A DNA stretch of 64,000 nucleotides from Martinezella tropici (GCF_003287875.1 NZ_QMKK01000015.1:38054-102053), one strand, 5' to 3'. Positions 44,741 to 55,617 are shown, numbered from the stretch's first letter. Program-made: numbers and translations. The notes: generated by a model from the sequence alone, not told the origin.

Positions 44741-45496
44741 TCAGCCGCGTCTGGCCGTGATTGCAAGGTCTGGACGGTCGCTTGTAAAGCTGGCGACACC
44801 AAGGCGAAACATGGCGCGCGCCGCCTCCTCGGTATGTGCGGCCCATCCATGTACCTTCATGCCGCCCTTGCGGAAAAACTCCACGATCTCTGCATCCAGC
44901 GCATCGGCGCGGATTGCGATCTCCCGCACTCCAGAGCTGCGCAGAGCCGCCATGATCCCATTCCAGCCCAGCTGTGCGGCAGCCTGGGGCGAACAGAGGA
45001 AGATGAAGCCGAGCAGTTCGCCGACATTCCAGCCGCGTTCATCAAGCGCCACGGCAAAGGCCTCCAGGCGCGGCAAAGCGAAACTCGTCACCATGGTGCG
45101 CGTCAGCATGCCCGTCACTCGCAGCTCATCGACAATTCGGGCTTCCATGCCCTCATAGGGCGAACCATCCGCCTTGGTCTTGATCTCCAGCCGGAGGTCG
45201 ACGGCGGACGGTCCGAAGATCTCCATGGTTTCCATCAGCGTCGGGATGGTTTCGCCGCCACTTCCGATCACGATATGGCGCATCAGCTTCGCATAGCTGA
45301 AATCGGCAATCGCACCCTTACCGTCCGTCATCCGGTCGATCAGCGCGTCGTGGTGAACGACGAGCTTGCCGTCCCGGGTCTGATGGACGTCGAATTCGAC
45401 GAGATCGATGTCGAGCTTGGCGGTCTCCGAAAAGGCGAGCCTGGTGTTTTCGGGCCACAGATGGGCACCACCGCGATGGGAAGCAATCAAAGTCAT
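44741..45496 (-). CDS. Glycerophosphodiester phosphodiesterase
   Basis: 251 residues. GDPD-family TIM barrel: SHRGGAHLWPENTRLAF holds the catalytic His and Arg-Gly, DLVEFDVHQTRDGKLVVHHD the metal-binding Glu/Asp and second His, and LRLEIKTK the third ligand set. It releases glycerol 3-phosphate from deacylated lipids and is probably cytosolic, since there is no signal peptide. GGAG 9 bases ahead of the ATG at 45496 sets the start. It is divergent from the malic enzyme gene. Confidence 0.92.
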   Translation of the reverse strand: MTLIASHRGGAHLWPENTRLAFSETAKLDIDLVEFDVHQTRDGKLVVHHDALIDRMTDGKGAIADFSYAKLMRHIVIGSGGETIPTLMETMEIFGPSAVDLRLEIKTKADGSPYEGMEARIVDELRVTGMLTRTMVTSFALPRLEAFAVALDERGWNVGELLGFIFLCSPQAAAQLGWNGIMAALRSSGVREIAIRADALDAEIVEFFRKGGMKVHGWAAHTEEAARAMFRLGVASFTSDRPDLAITARRG

Positions 45497-45689
45497 GAGA
45501 AAATCTCCGCGTGAGAACGTCATAGGCCGCGGTAGTGAACTCCTGATGACGCGGCTGCCGTGGCGCGACCTGCGGCAATCCGTGCTTTGCCACGACAAAA
45601 ACGCGCGGGAGCATCAATTGCATACTGTGAAGGCGAAGCGATTGATGTATGGAGGGGGCTCTAGCGCAGGCAGGAAATGGAGACGCGAG

Positions 45690-48002
45690 TTGGATACGAA
45701 CGACACTTCGAAAGCAGCCAAGAACATGCCGAGCGGCAATTTCGACGATCAGGCGCTTTATTTCCATCGCTATCCCCGCCCCGGCAAGCTTGAAATTCAA
45801 GCCACAAAGCCGCTGGGTAATCAGCGCGATCTGGCGCTTGCCTATTCTCCTGGCGTCGCCGCCCCCTGCATCGCCATCCGCGACAATCCCGAGATGGCTG
45901 CCGACTATACGTCCCGCGCCAATCTCGTGGCCGTGGTCTCGAACGGCTCCGCAGTGCTCGGTCTCGGCAATATCGGCCCGCTCGCGTCCAAGCCGGTCAT
46001 GGAAGGCAAGGCCGTCCTCTTCAAGAAATTCGCCGGCATCGACGTCTTCGACATCGAAATCGCAGCGCCGACGGTCGATGAGATGGTCAATACCGTTTCG
46101 GCGCTCGAGCCGACCTTCGGCGGCATCAATCTCGAAGACATCAAGGCGCCTGAATGCTTCGACGTCGAGCGCCGTTTGCGCGAGAAGATGGAAATCCCGG
46201 TTTTCCACGACGATCAGCACGGCACGGCCATCATCGTCGCCGCCGCCATCCTCAACGGACTGGAACTGGCCGGCAAGAAGATCGAAGAGGTCAAGATCGT
46301 CGCCTCAGGCGCAGGTGCCGCTGCCCTCGCCTGCCTCAACCTGCTCGTCATTCTCGGCGCCAAACGCGAAAACATCTGGGTCCACGACATCGAGGGCCTG
46401 GTCTACAAGGACCGCAACGTCCTGATGGACGAGTGGAAGTCCGTTTACGCCCAGGACAGCGACAAGCGTGTGCTGGCCGAATCCATCCCAGGCGCCGACG
46501 TCTTCCTCGGCCTGTCGGCAGCCGGCGTGCTGAAGCCTGAACTCCTGGCGCAGATGGCCGAAAAGCCGCTGATCATGGCGCTAGCCAACCCGACGCCGGA
46601 AATCATGCCGGATCTCGCCCGCGCCGCCCGACCCGACGCGATGATCTGCACCGGCCGCTCGGATTTCCCGAACCAGGTCAACAACGTCCTCTGCTTCCCC
46701 TATATCTTCCGCGGCGCGCTCGATTGCGGGGCCAAGACGATCAACGAAGAGATGAAGATGGCGGCCGTGCGCGCCATCGCCGCACTTGCCCGCGAAGAGC
46801 CTTCCGATGTTGCCGCGCGCGCTTATTCCGGCGAAACGCCGGTCTTCGGACCCAACTACCTGATCCCCTCGCCCTTCGATCCACGCCTGATCCTGCGCAT
46901 CGCGCCGGCCGTGGCGAAGGCCGCCGCCGACAGTGGCGTGGCACTGCGTCCGATCACCGATTTCGACGCCTATATGGACGAACTCAACCGCTTCGTCTTC
47001 CGCTCAGGCTTCGTCATGAAGCCGATCTTCGCCGCTGCGAAGGTTGCCGAGCGCAAGCGCGTCGTATTCTCCGAAGGTGAAGACGAGCGGGTGCTGCGCG
47101 CAGCCCAGGTCCTACTCGAGGAAGGCACTGCCGTCCCGATCCTCATTGGCCGCCCGTCGGTCATCGAAACCCGACTGAAGCGCTACGGCCTGAAGATCCG
47201 TCCACATACCGATTTTGCCGTCATCAATCCGGAAGACGATCCGCGCTTCCGCGAATATGTCGATCTCTATTTCTCGCTCGTCGGCCGCGCCGGCGTCATC
47301 CCCGAGGCTGCACGCACGATCGTTCGCACCAACGCAACGGTGATCGGCGCGCTTGCCCTGAAGCGCGGCGAAGCCGACGCGCTGATCTGCGGCCTGGAAG
47401 GCCGTTATGAGCGCCATCTGCGCATCGTCCGGCAGATCATCGGCAAGCGGCCGGACGTTCGGGATTTTTCGGCACTGAGCCTGCTCATCTCGCAGCGCGG
47501 CGCCACCTTCTACACCGATACCTATGTGACGTTTAATCCGACCGCCGAGGAAATCGCGGAATCGGCCATCCTGGCAGCGGAAGAAATCAAGCGTTTCGGC
47601 ATAGAGCCGCGTGCCGCTCTCGTTTCGCATTCCAACTTCGGCTCGCGGGAATCGGAAAGCGCCACCAAGATGCGCGATGCGCTGGCGCTCGTTCGCGCGG
47701 CCGCGCCGGAACTGGAAGTCGACGGCGAAATGCATGGCGACAGCGCCATCTCCGAAAGCCTGCGCCGCCACGTCATGCCGGACAGCACGCTTTCCGGCGA
47801 GGCCAACCTGCTCGTTTTCCCGAACCTCGATGCCGCCAATATCACGCTCGGCGTGGTCAAGACCATGACCGACGGCCTGCATGTCGGCCCGATCCTGCTC
47901 GGCACCGCGCTTCCGGCCCATATTCTCTCGCCGTCGGTCACCTCCCGCGGCGTGGTCAACATGGCGGCTCTGGCCGTGGTCGAGGCATCCCAGCTCGTCT
48001 AA
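45690..48002 (+). CDS. dme: Malic enzyme with phosphotransacetylase-like C-terminal domain
   Basis: 770 residues. Residues about 20-430 are the malic enzyme ([27 protein letters not shown], and the NAD-binding [16 protein letters not shown]). Residues about 440-770 resemble phosphotransacetylase but usually lack that activity and serve regulation by acetyl-CoA. It converts malate to pyruvate plus CO2, the step that lets rhizobia use C4 acids in nodules. TTG at 45690 is the start: GGAG lies 8 bases before it and the length then equals S. meliloti DME, the NAD enzyme. The NADP enzyme TME is nearly as long, so the cofactor is inferred. Confidence 0.9.
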   Translation: MDTNDTSKAAKNMPSGNFDDQALYFHRYPRPGKLEIQATKPLGNQRDLALAYSPGVAAPCIAIRDNPEMAADYTSRANLVAVVSNGSAVLGLGNIGPLASKPVMEGKAVLFKKFAGIDVFDIEIAAPTVDEMVNTVSALEPTFGGINLEDIKAPECFDVERRLREKMEIPVFHDDQHGTAIIVAAAILNGLELAGKKIEEVKIVASGAGAAALACLNLLVILGAKRENIWVHDIEGLVYKDRNVLMDEWKSVYAQDSDKRVLAESIPGADVFLGLSAAGVLKPELLAQMAEKPLIMALANPTPEIMPDLARAARPDAMICTGRSDFPNQVNNVLCFPYIFRGALDCGAKTINEEMKMAAVRAIAALAREEPSDVAARAYSGETPVFGPNYLIPSPFDPRLILRIAPAVAKAAADSGVALRPITDFDAYMDELNRFVFRSGFVMKPIFAAAKVAERKRVVFSEGEDERVLRAAQVLLEEGTAVPILIGRPSVIETRLKRYGLKIRPHTDFAVINPEDDPRFREYVDLYFSLVGRAGVIPEAARTIVRTNATVIGALALKRGEADALICGLEGRYERHLRIVRQIIGKRPDVRDFSALSLLISQRGATFYTDTYVTFNPTAEEIAESAILAAEEIKRFGIEPRAALVSHSNFGSRESESATKMRDALALVRAAAPELEVDGEMHGDSAISESLRRHVMPDSTLSGEANLLVFPNLDAANITLGVVKTMTDGLHVGPILLGTALPAHILSPSVTSRGVVNMAALAVVEASQLV

Positions 48003-48026
48003 CGCCAGATGCTCCAGGTAAGAATT

Positions 48027-48054
48027 CTCGCAGCCGTCATCGGGCGGCTGCGAG
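48027..48054 (+). terminator. Probable terminator of the malic enzyme gene
   Basis: CTCGCAGCCG and CGGCTGCGAG (48027-48036 and 48045-48054) form a perfect 10-bp stem with an 8-base loop, 25 bases after the stop. The following CTATAATTTC is only moderately T-rich. Confidence 0.6.
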
Positions 48055-48162
48055 CTATAATTTCATGAAAATCCTCTCGAAATCCATGCGTTTTCATGGA
48101 TACGTTGTTAAGCTACACCATGTAATCTTCAGCGACTTCAAACCGCTTTCGAGAGCAGAACC

Positions 48163-48915
48163 GTGAATCGCGGCACCCATCTAGTTTCCTTTGCCCTGCT
48201 ATCCCTGCTGACGGCCACGCCGAGCCTCGCACAAGTGAATTTCTGCGATGAATTGCGCGGCCGCTATACAGACATCGATGACGTGATCGGCGCGAGCCAG
48301 GAAACACGCCAGCTCTCGCGCGCCATCGTGCAGCAGAACCTATTGATCCGCCGGACGATGAGCGATTTGCGTAGGCAAGGCTGCGTCGAGGATGATGACG
48401 CGCCATTCGGCGAGGAAAACAATCAGGGCGCCTGCGACGACATGCGAATGTCCTTGAATCAGATGCGGGATGATCTTGCGACGCTGATGGATCGACGCGA
48501 GGAAAGCGTCGGCCGCGTCGATGCCGTCGCCATGCAGCGCCGGCAGTTGTTGGATGCGATGCAGCGGAATGGCTGCAGCCTGCCGGCTTCGGCAACGCCG
48601 GATATCGTCATCGATACCCACACGAAGCTGAATGCCTACGCACCAAATCAGCAGTCCCTGGCGCAGCCCGACAGCTCCATCACCGTCATCGAAACGCCAA
48701 GGCTTCAGAAGGACTCCAGCCTGGAGCACAAGCAGGCCCCCGCAGCAAAAGCGCCGGTGGTGACACAAGCCGCGCCGCAGCAGTTTCCGCCGGACCGGCC
48801 CTACGATCCCTCCGAAAAAAAGGTCCGTCAGGTCGGGCCGCAATTTCTCGCGACCGACCAAGGCAGCATCGACCTGAAGCATCCGAAGGCAGCCGGCCCT
48901 CAGCCGGCGCAATAA
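48163..48915 (+). CDS. Exported protein of unknown function, helical
   Basis: 250 residues from a GTG start at 48163. The signal peptide (LVSFALLSLLTATPSLAQ) is cut near residue 23. The mature part has a helical core with several Cys (FCDELRG, RRQGCVEDDD, GACDDMRM, RNGCSLP) that could form disulphides, then a disordered Pro/Ala/Gln-rich tail. I know this pattern from hypothetical proteins of rhizobia but can give no role. It is not part of an evident operon. Confidence 0.72.
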   Translation: MNRGTHLVSFALLSLLTATPSLAQVNFCDELRGRYTDIDDVIGASQETRQLSRAIVQQNLLIRRTMSDLRRQGCVEDDDAPFGEENNQGACDDMRMSLNQMRDDLATLMDRREESVGRVDAVAMQRRQLLDAMQRNGCSLPASATPDIVIDTHTKLNAYAPNQQSLAQPDSSITVIETPRLQKDSSLEHKQAPAAKAPVVTQAAPQQFPPDRPYDPSEKKVRQVGPQFLATDQGSIDLKHPKAAGPQPAQ

Positions 48916-48953
48916 GCAGGCGGGCGTTTTGCATGGCCACCCGCTTCATCTAT

Positions 48954-50705
48954 TTATTGTCTGCCAATTCCGCGCTGACGTAACAGCGAGATAATGACGT
49001 CGTCTCCTTCTTCCTCCGCGAGATCACGATAGGACCGTCCGGATGCGTCCCTGACCGACCGATCCGCACCATGCTCCAACAGGAGGCGCACGGCATCGGC
49101 GCGCCCGTTAACGATGGCAAAGCCGAGAGGCGTCATCCAATCGCGGTCGAAAGGTTGGCCGCGAGGGTGGAGATCACCAAAGCGGAGATCTCTCACTTCG
49201 GGATGTTTGGCGAGATGTTCGGCAAGCTGATCGAGTTGCCCGAAGGCAGCGGCCGCGAAGATATCGAGCGGATAGGTCTTCAGAAACTCGACCATGTCCA
49301 GCTTGCCATTGTAGTTCGCCCAGCCGATCGCCGGTGCGTAAAAGTGGGGATCGCGAATGGTGGTATCGGCGCCATGCTCGATCAGCAGTTTCGCCATCTC
49401 AATATGGCCATGTAGCGCCGCTTCATGCAGCGGCGTGCGGCTGGTCATCGCGTTGACGTCGAGACCTAAAGCCAGCATCCGGCGGACAGCTTCAAGGTTG
49501 TTTTCGCCAGCAGCATCGTGCAGCATGGCGGGGTGAGCCCTGTGCATTGCAGCTGCTATATCGAGATTGCGCCCGCCAGGCATTTGCTGGAAAATTTTCT
49601 TGATCTGCTCGGCGTCGATATCCTCGGCCTTTACTTGAATGTAGGCCCAATCCTCAGGCTTCAGGCGAACTGCCACAGCCCCCTTGCGCACTAGATACAT
49701 CGCCAACTCACGGTCACCGCCAAGGCGAGCCCACTCGAAGGGTGTTCTACCATTCACGACCTTGGCGACATCGGCACCATTTTCCACCAGCAGGCGCACC
49801 CGGTTACTCATGCGATGTTCCAGCGCCCATGCGAGCTGATAATCGAAAACGGTCTGCGAGTTCGCAACAAATCTGCCGTCCTCGCGCACCAGCCAATTGT
49901 TGGTATCCGTCGCCGACAAGCCGTATTCCAGCAGCAGCTTCAGGCACGTGTCATCGGGCTCGAACATGCGGTTGTAGAGCGCCTGGCTGTCATTGGCTTC
50001 GGCGCCTGCATCAAGCAAAAGCCGTGCGAAAGCCTCACAATCCGGATGCGGAGGCTGGCGATCCTTTCCCGCCTCGCCCTCGCCGAAGACGCCTGTCAAC
50101 ACAGTGAATCGGTACTGTCCGCCATCGAGGAAGAAAGCATTGACGTCAGCCCCGCGCCTGACCAGTTCGCGGGCTGCCGGCAAGCTGGAACGACCCGGCA
50201 CGCGGGCATAGGCGGCGCACATCAGCGGCGTTAGATCATGCGGCCCGCCCTTGCGATCGAGAAGCTGCGGCTGCCGATCGAGCCAGCGAGCTATGCCGTC
50301 GGCATCGCCAAGCGCGGCAGCGACATGGATACTGTCTCCGGCAATCCCAGGATTCGCTTCCAGGAGCTCCAGCGCCTCATCGAAGCGTGCAGGATCGGCC
50401 GGTATATCGGCAAAATAGGAAACTGTTGCCAGCGACAGGAAGCGGTTGGCGAGCTGATCGGGCGAAACACGCTTTCGATCGCCATTCTCCAGATGCACCT
50501 TGAGTTTGGTCCAGCTCGAAAAGCCGAATTCGCGGGCAAGGACCATCTGAATGTCCTGGAGCCCGACGCTGGCTATGTCGGCAAAATAGGGTGCAACGCG
50601 GCCGCGTGCCGCAACATCGCCGGCCTGTACGGCCTTGAGGAAAGACTTGGCCTGCTTTTTCAGGGAATCGAGAGTGGCTGTGCTCGCCAAAGAGCGCGTG
50701 GTCAC
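48954..50705 (-). CDS. Ankyrin-repeat protein
   Basis: 583 residues, no signal peptide. An N-terminal helical block of about 70 residues (DSLKKQAKSFLKAVQAGDV) is followed by ankyrin repeats over most of the length. Clear examples are TPLHEAALHGHIEMAKLLIEHGAD and TPLGFAIVNGRADAVRLLLEHGAD near the C-terminus, plus more divergent ones such as GRTPFEWARLGGDRELAMYLV in the middle. It is presumably a cytoplasmic protein-binding scaffold of unknown partner. GTG at 50705 is the start, with GGAGG 6 bases upstream. The TolB-like gene upstream is on the same strand. Confidence 0.87.
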   Translation of the reverse strand: MTTRSLASTATLDSLKKQAKSFLKAVQAGDVAARGRVAPYFADIASVGLQDIQMVLAREFGFSSWTKLKVHLENGDRKRVSPDQLANRFLSLATVSYFADIPADPARFDEALELLEANPGIAGDSIHVAAALGDADGIARWLDRQPQLLDRKGGPHDLTPLMCAAYARVPGRSSLPAARELVRRGADVNAFFLDGGQYRFTVLTGVFGEGEAGKDRQPPHPDCEAFARLLLDAGAEANDSQALYNRMFEPDDTCLKLLLEYGLSATDTNNWLVREDGRFVANSQTVFDYQLAWALEHRMSNRVRLLVENGADVAKVVNGRTPFEWARLGGDRELAMYLVRKGAVAVRLKPEDWAYIQVKAEDIDAEQIKKIFQQMPGGRNLDIAAAMHRAHPAMLHDAAGENNLEAVRRMLALGLDVNAMTSRTPLHEAALHGHIEMAKLLIEHGADTTIRDPHFYAPAIGWANYNGKLDMVEFLKTYPLDIFAAAAFGQLDQLAEHLAKHPEVRDLRFGDLHPRGQPFDRDWMTPLGFAIVNGRADAVRLLLEHGADRSVRDASGRSYRDLAEEEGDDVIISLLRQRGIGRQ

Positions 50706-50869
50706 GATAGACCTCCTTCCATTTACGTCCGGTATCCGCGCCCACAGACTGAAAAGAGGTGTGGCAGTCTCATTTTACATGCATCAGGTGGGCTCTGCCC
50801 TTCCCGCGGATCGGATGCGCCCTGCGAACGCATCCAGATCTATAGCGCCGGTTGCAATCTGTCCAGAGC

Positions 50870-51697
50870 TCAGGCCGGCTCGTATCGCACATAGGCGAAG
50901 GAATCACCATCCGGTGACCAGTTCGGCACGTTGATCGATCCCTGCCCGCCGAAGAGCTCGAACAGCGTCGTGATATTGCCGCCATCCATGTCCATCAGCC
51001 GCATGCGGACATTCAGATCGCGCGGATGATCGAATACATCGGGATCGTAGGAGATCAGCACGACCTTGTCGTTCTTAGGCGATGGATGCGCGAACCAGTT
51101 GCCGTAATTGTCGTGGGTCACCTGCTGCAGGCCGGTGCCGTCTGGATGGATGCGCCAGATCTGCATCAGGCCGGTACGGCTCGAATTGAAATAGATCCAT
51201 TGCCCGTCGGCGGAGAAATCCGGCCCGTCATTGCGGCCCTCGCCATGCGTCAGGCGCGTCTCTTCGCCGCCATCGATCGAGATCGTATAGATATCGAAGA
51301 CGTCGTTGCGGATGCCGCAATAGGAAAAACGCTGTCCATCCGGCGACCATCCGTGCCAGTAGGACGGCAGATTGGTCGTGACCTGCCTCGGCGCGCCGCC
51401 CTCGGCCGGCAGAACATAGATGCAGGACTTGCCATGTTCGGTCTTGTCGGAAATGGCAATCAACGAGCCGTCAGGCGAAATCCCGTGGTCGTTGTTGCAC
51501 CGCGTCGCAAAGCCGGTATCGACGCGGACAACGTCACCGCTGCCATCCAGCGGCAATCGATAAAGCAATCCGTCGCCGTTCAGCAGCAGATAGCGTCCGT
51601 CGGGCGCATAGTTGGGCGCCTCGACAAGCTCGTCCGTCTGCCAGACGACGCGATTTTCACCCCTGCGGATGTTGTAGATCTCGACCGAGCTGCGCAT
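50870..51697 (-). CDS. TolB-like beta-propeller protein (WD40-like PD40 repeats)
   Basis: 275 residues made of PD40 repeats: APDGRYLLLNGDG, ISPDGSLIAISDKTEH, WSPDGQRFSYCGIR, FSADGQWIYFNSSR and WSPDGDSFAYVRYE. It has no signal peptide, unlike periplasmic TolB, so it is probably cytoplasmic. The family is often described as a biopolymer-transport-like or periplasmic-component protein, but no transport partner is here. GAGG precedes the ATG. It is followed by the ankyrin gene after 164 bases, possibly in one transcript. Confidence 0.83.
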   Translation of the reverse strand: MRSSVEIYNIRRGENRVVWQTDELVEAPNYAPDGRYLLLNGDGLLYRLPLDGSGDVVRVDTGFATRCNNDHGISPDGSLIAISDKTEHGKSCIYVLPAEGGAPRQVTTNLPSYWHGWSPDGQRFSYCGIRNDVFDIYTISIDGGEETRLTHGEGRNDGPDFSADGQWIYFNSSRTGLMQIWRIHPDGTGLQQVTHDNYGNWFAHPSPKNDKVVLISYDPDVFDHPRDLNVRMRLMDMDGGNITTLFELFGGQGSINVPNWSPDGDSFAYVRYEPA

Positions 51698-51724
51698 TCA
51701 TCCTCTTCCTGTGCCAGCGTGCGA

Positions 51725-53413
51725 TCAGCGATCGCGGAACCGGTTGGTGATCGGATAGCGGCGATCGCGACCGAAATTCTTCTTGGTGATCTTCACGCCC
51801 GGCGCCGACTGGCGGCGCTTGTATTCCGCGAGATAGAGCAGGTGTTCGACGCGATGCACGGTCGCGACATCATGGCCGCGCGCCACGATCTCCTCGACCG
51901 ACATTTCCTTTTCCACGAGGCATTCGAGGATATCGTCAAGCACCGGATAGGGCGGAAGCGAATCCTGGTCGGTCTGGTTCGGCCTCAGCTCGGCGGAAGG
52001 CGCCTTGTCGATGATGTTGTAAGGGATAACCTCACCTGACGGACCGAGCGCACCCGGCGGCACATGCAGGTTGCGCCAGCGCGACAGCGCATAGACCTGC
52101 ATCTTGTAAAGATCCTTGATCGGGTTGAAGCCGCCGTTCATGTCGCCATAGAGCGTGGCGTAGCCAACGGACATTTCCGACTTGTTGCCTGTCGTCACCA
52201 CCATCGAACCGAACTTGTTGGAGATCGCCATCAGAATGGTGCCGCGGGCGCGGCTCTGCAGGTTTTCCTCCGTAATGCCGCTTTCTGTGCCTTCGAAGAG
52301 ATCGGACAGAGCCGAGGTGAAGCCGGTGACGGGATCCTCGATCGGCACGATATCGTAACGGCAGCCAAGCGCCCTGGCGCAATCGGCCGCATCCTTCAAG
52401 GAATCCTGCGAGGTATAGCGATAGGGCAGCATGACGGTGCGCACGCGCTCCTCGCCCAATGCATCGACGGCAATCGCGGCACAGATCGCCGAGTCGATGC
52501 CACCGGAGAGGCCGAGCACGACCGACTTGAAGCCGTTCTTGTTCACATAGTCGCGGAAACCCAGCAGGCAGGCGCGATAATCGGCCTCCTCGCCTTCCGG
52601 GATATGCGCCATCGGACCTTCGGCGCAATGCCAGCCATCGCCATTCTTCTTCCAGGTGGTGACCGCCAGGGCAGTTTCGAACTGACTCATCTGGAAAGCC
52701 AGAGTCTTGTCTGCGTTGAAACCGAAGCTTGCGCCATCGAAAACCAGCTCATCCTGGCCGCCGAGCTGAGCGGCATAGATCATCGGCAGGCCCGTCTCGA
52801 TAACCTGCTTCAGCACCACCTGATGACGCACATCGACCTTGCCGCGATAATAGGGCGAACCGTTCGGCGACAGAAGGATTTCCGCACCGCTCTCAGCCAG
52901 TGTCTCGCAGACGCCGAGCTCGCCCCATATATCCTCGCAGATCGGGATACCCAGCCGCACGCCGCGGAAATTGACCGGCCCTGGCATGGCACCTTGGTCG
53001 AAGACACGCTTTTCATCGAACTCGCCATAATTGGGCAGGTCTACCTTGTCACGGACCGCGATTACCTTCCCGCCGTCGAGCACGGCAATCGAATTGTAGC
53101 GGCCGGTTTCGTCCTGCCGGGGAAAGCCGATGATCACGCCCGGTCCGCCGTCGGCGGTATCTGCAGCGAGAGCTTCCACTGCTTTCCAGCAGGCGCGGAT
53201 GAAGGCCGGCTTCAGCACGAGATCTTCCGGCGGATAGCCGGAAATGAACAACTCTGTCAGCAGGACGATCTGCGCGCCTTCGCGCGCCGCTTCGGCGCGT
53301 GCCTCGCGCGCCTTGGCGAGATTGCCGAAGACGTCACCGACCGTCGGATTGAGCTGCGCGACGGCGATGCGGATGGTGTGGGTGATCGGGCTTTGCTCTG
53401 TCATGCCATACAT
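51725..53413 (-). CDS. nadE: Glutamine-dependent NAD+ synthetase
   Basis: 562 residues. The N-terminal nitrilase-type glutaminase (1-about 270) has its triad in LLTELFISGYPPED (Glu), KVDLPNYGEFDEKR (Lys) and IPICEDIWGE (Cys). The C-terminal synthetase has the ATP-binding SGGIDS in VLGLSGGIDSAICAAIA. It amidates nicotinate adenine dinucleotide with glutamine. The ATG at 53413 has GGAGG 13 bases away; the ATG three codons in (53404) is the alternative. It is divergent from the phosphoglycerol transferase gene. Confidence 0.95.
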   Translation of the reverse strand: MYGMTEQSPITHTIRIAVAQLNPTVGDVFGNLAKAREARAEAAREGAQIVLLTELFISGYPPEDLVLKPAFIRACWKAVEALAADTADGGPGVIIGFPRQDETGRYNSIAVLDGGKVIAVRDKVDLPNYGEFDEKRVFDQGAMPGPVNFRGVRLGIPICEDIWGELGVCETLAESGAEILLSPNGSPYYRGKVDVRHQVVLKQVIETGLPMIYAAQLGGQDELVFDGASFGFNADKTLAFQMSQFETALAVTTWKKNGDGWHCAEGPMAHIPEGEEADYRACLLGFRDYVNKNGFKSVVLGLSGGIDSAICAAIAVDALGEERVRTVMLPYRYTSQDSLKDAADCARALGCRYDIVPIEDPVTGFTSALSDLFEGTESGITEENLQSRARGTILMAISNKFGSMVVTTGNKSEMSVGYATLYGDMNGGFNPIKDLYKMQVYALSRWRNLHVPPGALGPSGEVIPYNIIDKAPSAELRPNQTDQDSLPPYPVLDDILECLVEKEMSVEEIVARGHDVATVHRVEHLLYLAEYKRRQSAPGVKITKKNFGRDRRYPITNRFRDR

Positions 53414-53593
53414 TTAGCGATGGCATCCTCCTTCCGCAACCGACTTCCGCCGCCCGCAGGCATCAAAGATCGCGAAACGCGCATAGGCCGTGTTCCTACA
53501 CGGAAAAATACTAAGCCTGCCTTGCAGTTCATCCGTCGTTCATGACAGAAGCATGACAATTATATGAAGAGCTTTTAGCATTTGGAGACGGCA

Positions 53594-55525
53594 TTGGTCG
53601 CACTGGTCATTGAGTCCGCCCTCGCGGGCAGGCTTGCCCTTTTCCAGAAGATCGGCGCAGCGAGACAAAAGTCCGCAGCTCTGCGCCTGCTTCTGAGCCT
53701 CCTGCTGACCCTGCTTTTCTCCTTATCCCTCGTCGTGGCAGTCGAATGGATCGCACGCGGCGAGCTTACGCCGGTCTGGCTTTATCTCATGTCGCCGTCC
53801 CGCCCCGGCCTCGCCACGATCGGCCTCGTCATGCTGGCGATGCTGATCCTCGATGCTCTTGCCGGGCGCGCGCATTTGTCGGCCCTGGTTGTCACACCTC
53901 TGCTGCTCGTTCCCGCCTTCATCTCCAGCCAGAAGCAGCACTTTCTATCCGATCCGCTCTATCCGTCCGATTTCCTGTTTGCCCGGCAGATTGTGGAGCT
54001 TATGCCCGTCATGGTGCGTGATCGTCCCTGGGCCGCCGTGGGGCTTGGCATCGGCATCGTCGTCGGCCTGGCTGCCACAGCCCTGCTCGGGCGCTATGTC
54101 TGGAAGCACGCGGCCGCACTTTCCCGTCGAGAGCGCATGGGGCGGCTTTCGGTCTGCCTGCCATTTGCGGCGCTGTTTGTCTCGCAGATGGATCCGACGC
54201 AATATTCCTTCATCCGGGAAAAACTGGGTATCATTCCGATCGTCTGGGATCAGACCGAAAACTATAATCACAATGGCTTCGTCATCGCCTTCGCGCTCAA
54301 CCTGCCGATGGCCGACGTCAAGTCACCGGTCGGTTACGGACCCAATGCGATCGATGCGATACCGGCGCGGAACTACGGCTATCTTTCCGGCCCGCGCGAA
54401 AAGCCCGACGTCATCATGCTGATGAGCGAGTCCCTTTGGGATCCGACCCGACTTTCCAACGTCACCTTCACGCCCGATCCGATACCGACCATCCGCGCCA
54501 GACAATCGGGCAATGTCTTCTCGCCGGAATTTGGCGGCATGACCGCCAATGTCGAGTTCGAAGCGCTGACGGGCTTTTCCAACGCCTTCCTCCCCTATGG
54601 CAGCATTCCCTATCAGCAATATGTGCGCCGGCCGCTGCCGTCGCTTGCCAACTTCTTCCGCGGCGAAGGCTATACGGCACGCGCGCTTCATCCCTTCAGC
54701 GGCTGGTTCTGGAACCGCAATGAGGTCTATCGCGCCTTCGGCTTCGAGGAGTTCCACACCGAGGAAACCCTGCCGACCATGGACAAGCGCGGCATGTTCG
54801 CCGCCGACGATTCCCTTATGAAGGAGATCATGCGCGAGGGAGACGCGGCCGAACGCCCATTCTTCTTTTTCGCAGTCACCTTGCAGGGACATGGGCCTTA
54901 CGAAGCCAACCGCTATGCTGAGAATACCGTTCATATCGACGGCAATCTGAGCGAAGACGACCGCGAAACGCTCGCCACCTATGCACAGGGCGTGCGTGAA
55001 GCCGATGGCAGCCTGAGAATGCTGATGGACTGGGCCGAAAGACGCGACCGCGAAACGATCATCGTTCTCTGGGGCGATCATCTGCCGCCGCTCGGCAATG
55101 TCTATCCGAACACAGGCTACATGCCGCAGCAGGTGGCAGCCCGGAAAGCTCCGCTCGATGTCATGAGGAAGGAACACGAGACGCCGCTGGTCATCTGGTC
55201 GAGCAAGAAGGGCCTCCGTGCGGACATCGGCACCATCAGTCCGTCGCAGCTCCCCTACCAGCTGTTGAAAACGGCGGGTTACGAGCATCCTTTCTACACG
55301 GGCTTCCTCGGCCGCGTTCAGAAGAAATACAGCATCGTCGACCGCTACCAACTGGCTACACGCGACAATCAGGCTTTCCCCGATTGGGCGCGCAAGGAGC
55401 AGGATATCGATCCGATCATACGCGAGTACCGCTATCTGCAATTCGACATGATGTTCGGCCGGCAGCAGGGTTTGGAACGCTTCTTCCCGTCACATGCGCA
55501 ACTGATCGGCCAAGAGAACAGCTAG
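53594..55525 (+). CDS. LTA-synthase-family membrane phosphoglycerol transferase (OpgB/CgmB-like)
   Basis: 643 residues. About five N-terminal helices precede a large periplasmic alkaline-phosphatase-like domain (about 260-600). The nucleophile block is PEFGGMTANVEFEALTGF, and the other metal sites are in VIMLMSESLWDP and VLWGDHLPP. Such enzymes move glycerophosphate from phosphatidylglycerol to periplasmic glucans; in rhizobia CgmB does this to cyclic beta-1,2-glucan. Whether this gene is that enzyme or a paralogue cannot be told here. TTG at 53594 has GGAG 6 bases upstream and is preferred over TTG at 53582. Confidence 0.85.
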   Translation: MVALVIESALAGRLALFQKIGAARQKSAALRLLLSLLLTLLFSLSLVVAVEWIARGELTPVWLYLMSPSRPGLATIGLVMLAMLILDALAGRAHLSALVVTPLLLVPAFISSQKQHFLSDPLYPSDFLFARQIVELMPVMVRDRPWAAVGLGIGIVVGLAATALLGRYVWKHAAALSRRERMGRLSVCLPFAALFVSQMDPTQYSFIREKLGIIPIVWDQTENYNHNGFVIAFALNLPMADVKSPVGYGPNAIDAIPARNYGYLSGPREKPDVIMLMSESLWDPTRLSNVTFTPDPIPTIRARQSGNVFSPEFGGMTANVEFEALTGFSNAFLPYGSIPYQQYVRRPLPSLANFFRGEGYTARALHPFSGWFWNRNEVYRAFGFEEFHTEETLPTMDKRGMFAADDSLMKEIMREGDAAERPFFFFAVTLQGHGPYEANRYAENTVHIDGNLSEDDRETLATYAQGVREADGSLRMLMDWAERRDRETIIVLWGDHLPPLGNVYPNTGYMPQQVAARKAPLDVMRKEHETPLVIWSSKKGLRADIGTISPSQLPYQLLKTAGYEHPFYTGFLGRVQKKYSIVDRYQLATRDNQAFPDWARKEQDIDPIIREYRYLQFDMMFGRQQGLERFFPSHAQLIGQENS

Positions 55526-55617
55526 ACCTATTGTTGATTAAAGCTCTTCCGTCGTTGCATTTTTGCATGTTGGTCGAATAGTTGCGTTCAACGCCATTCA
55601 GGATGCCGGAGCTTGCC

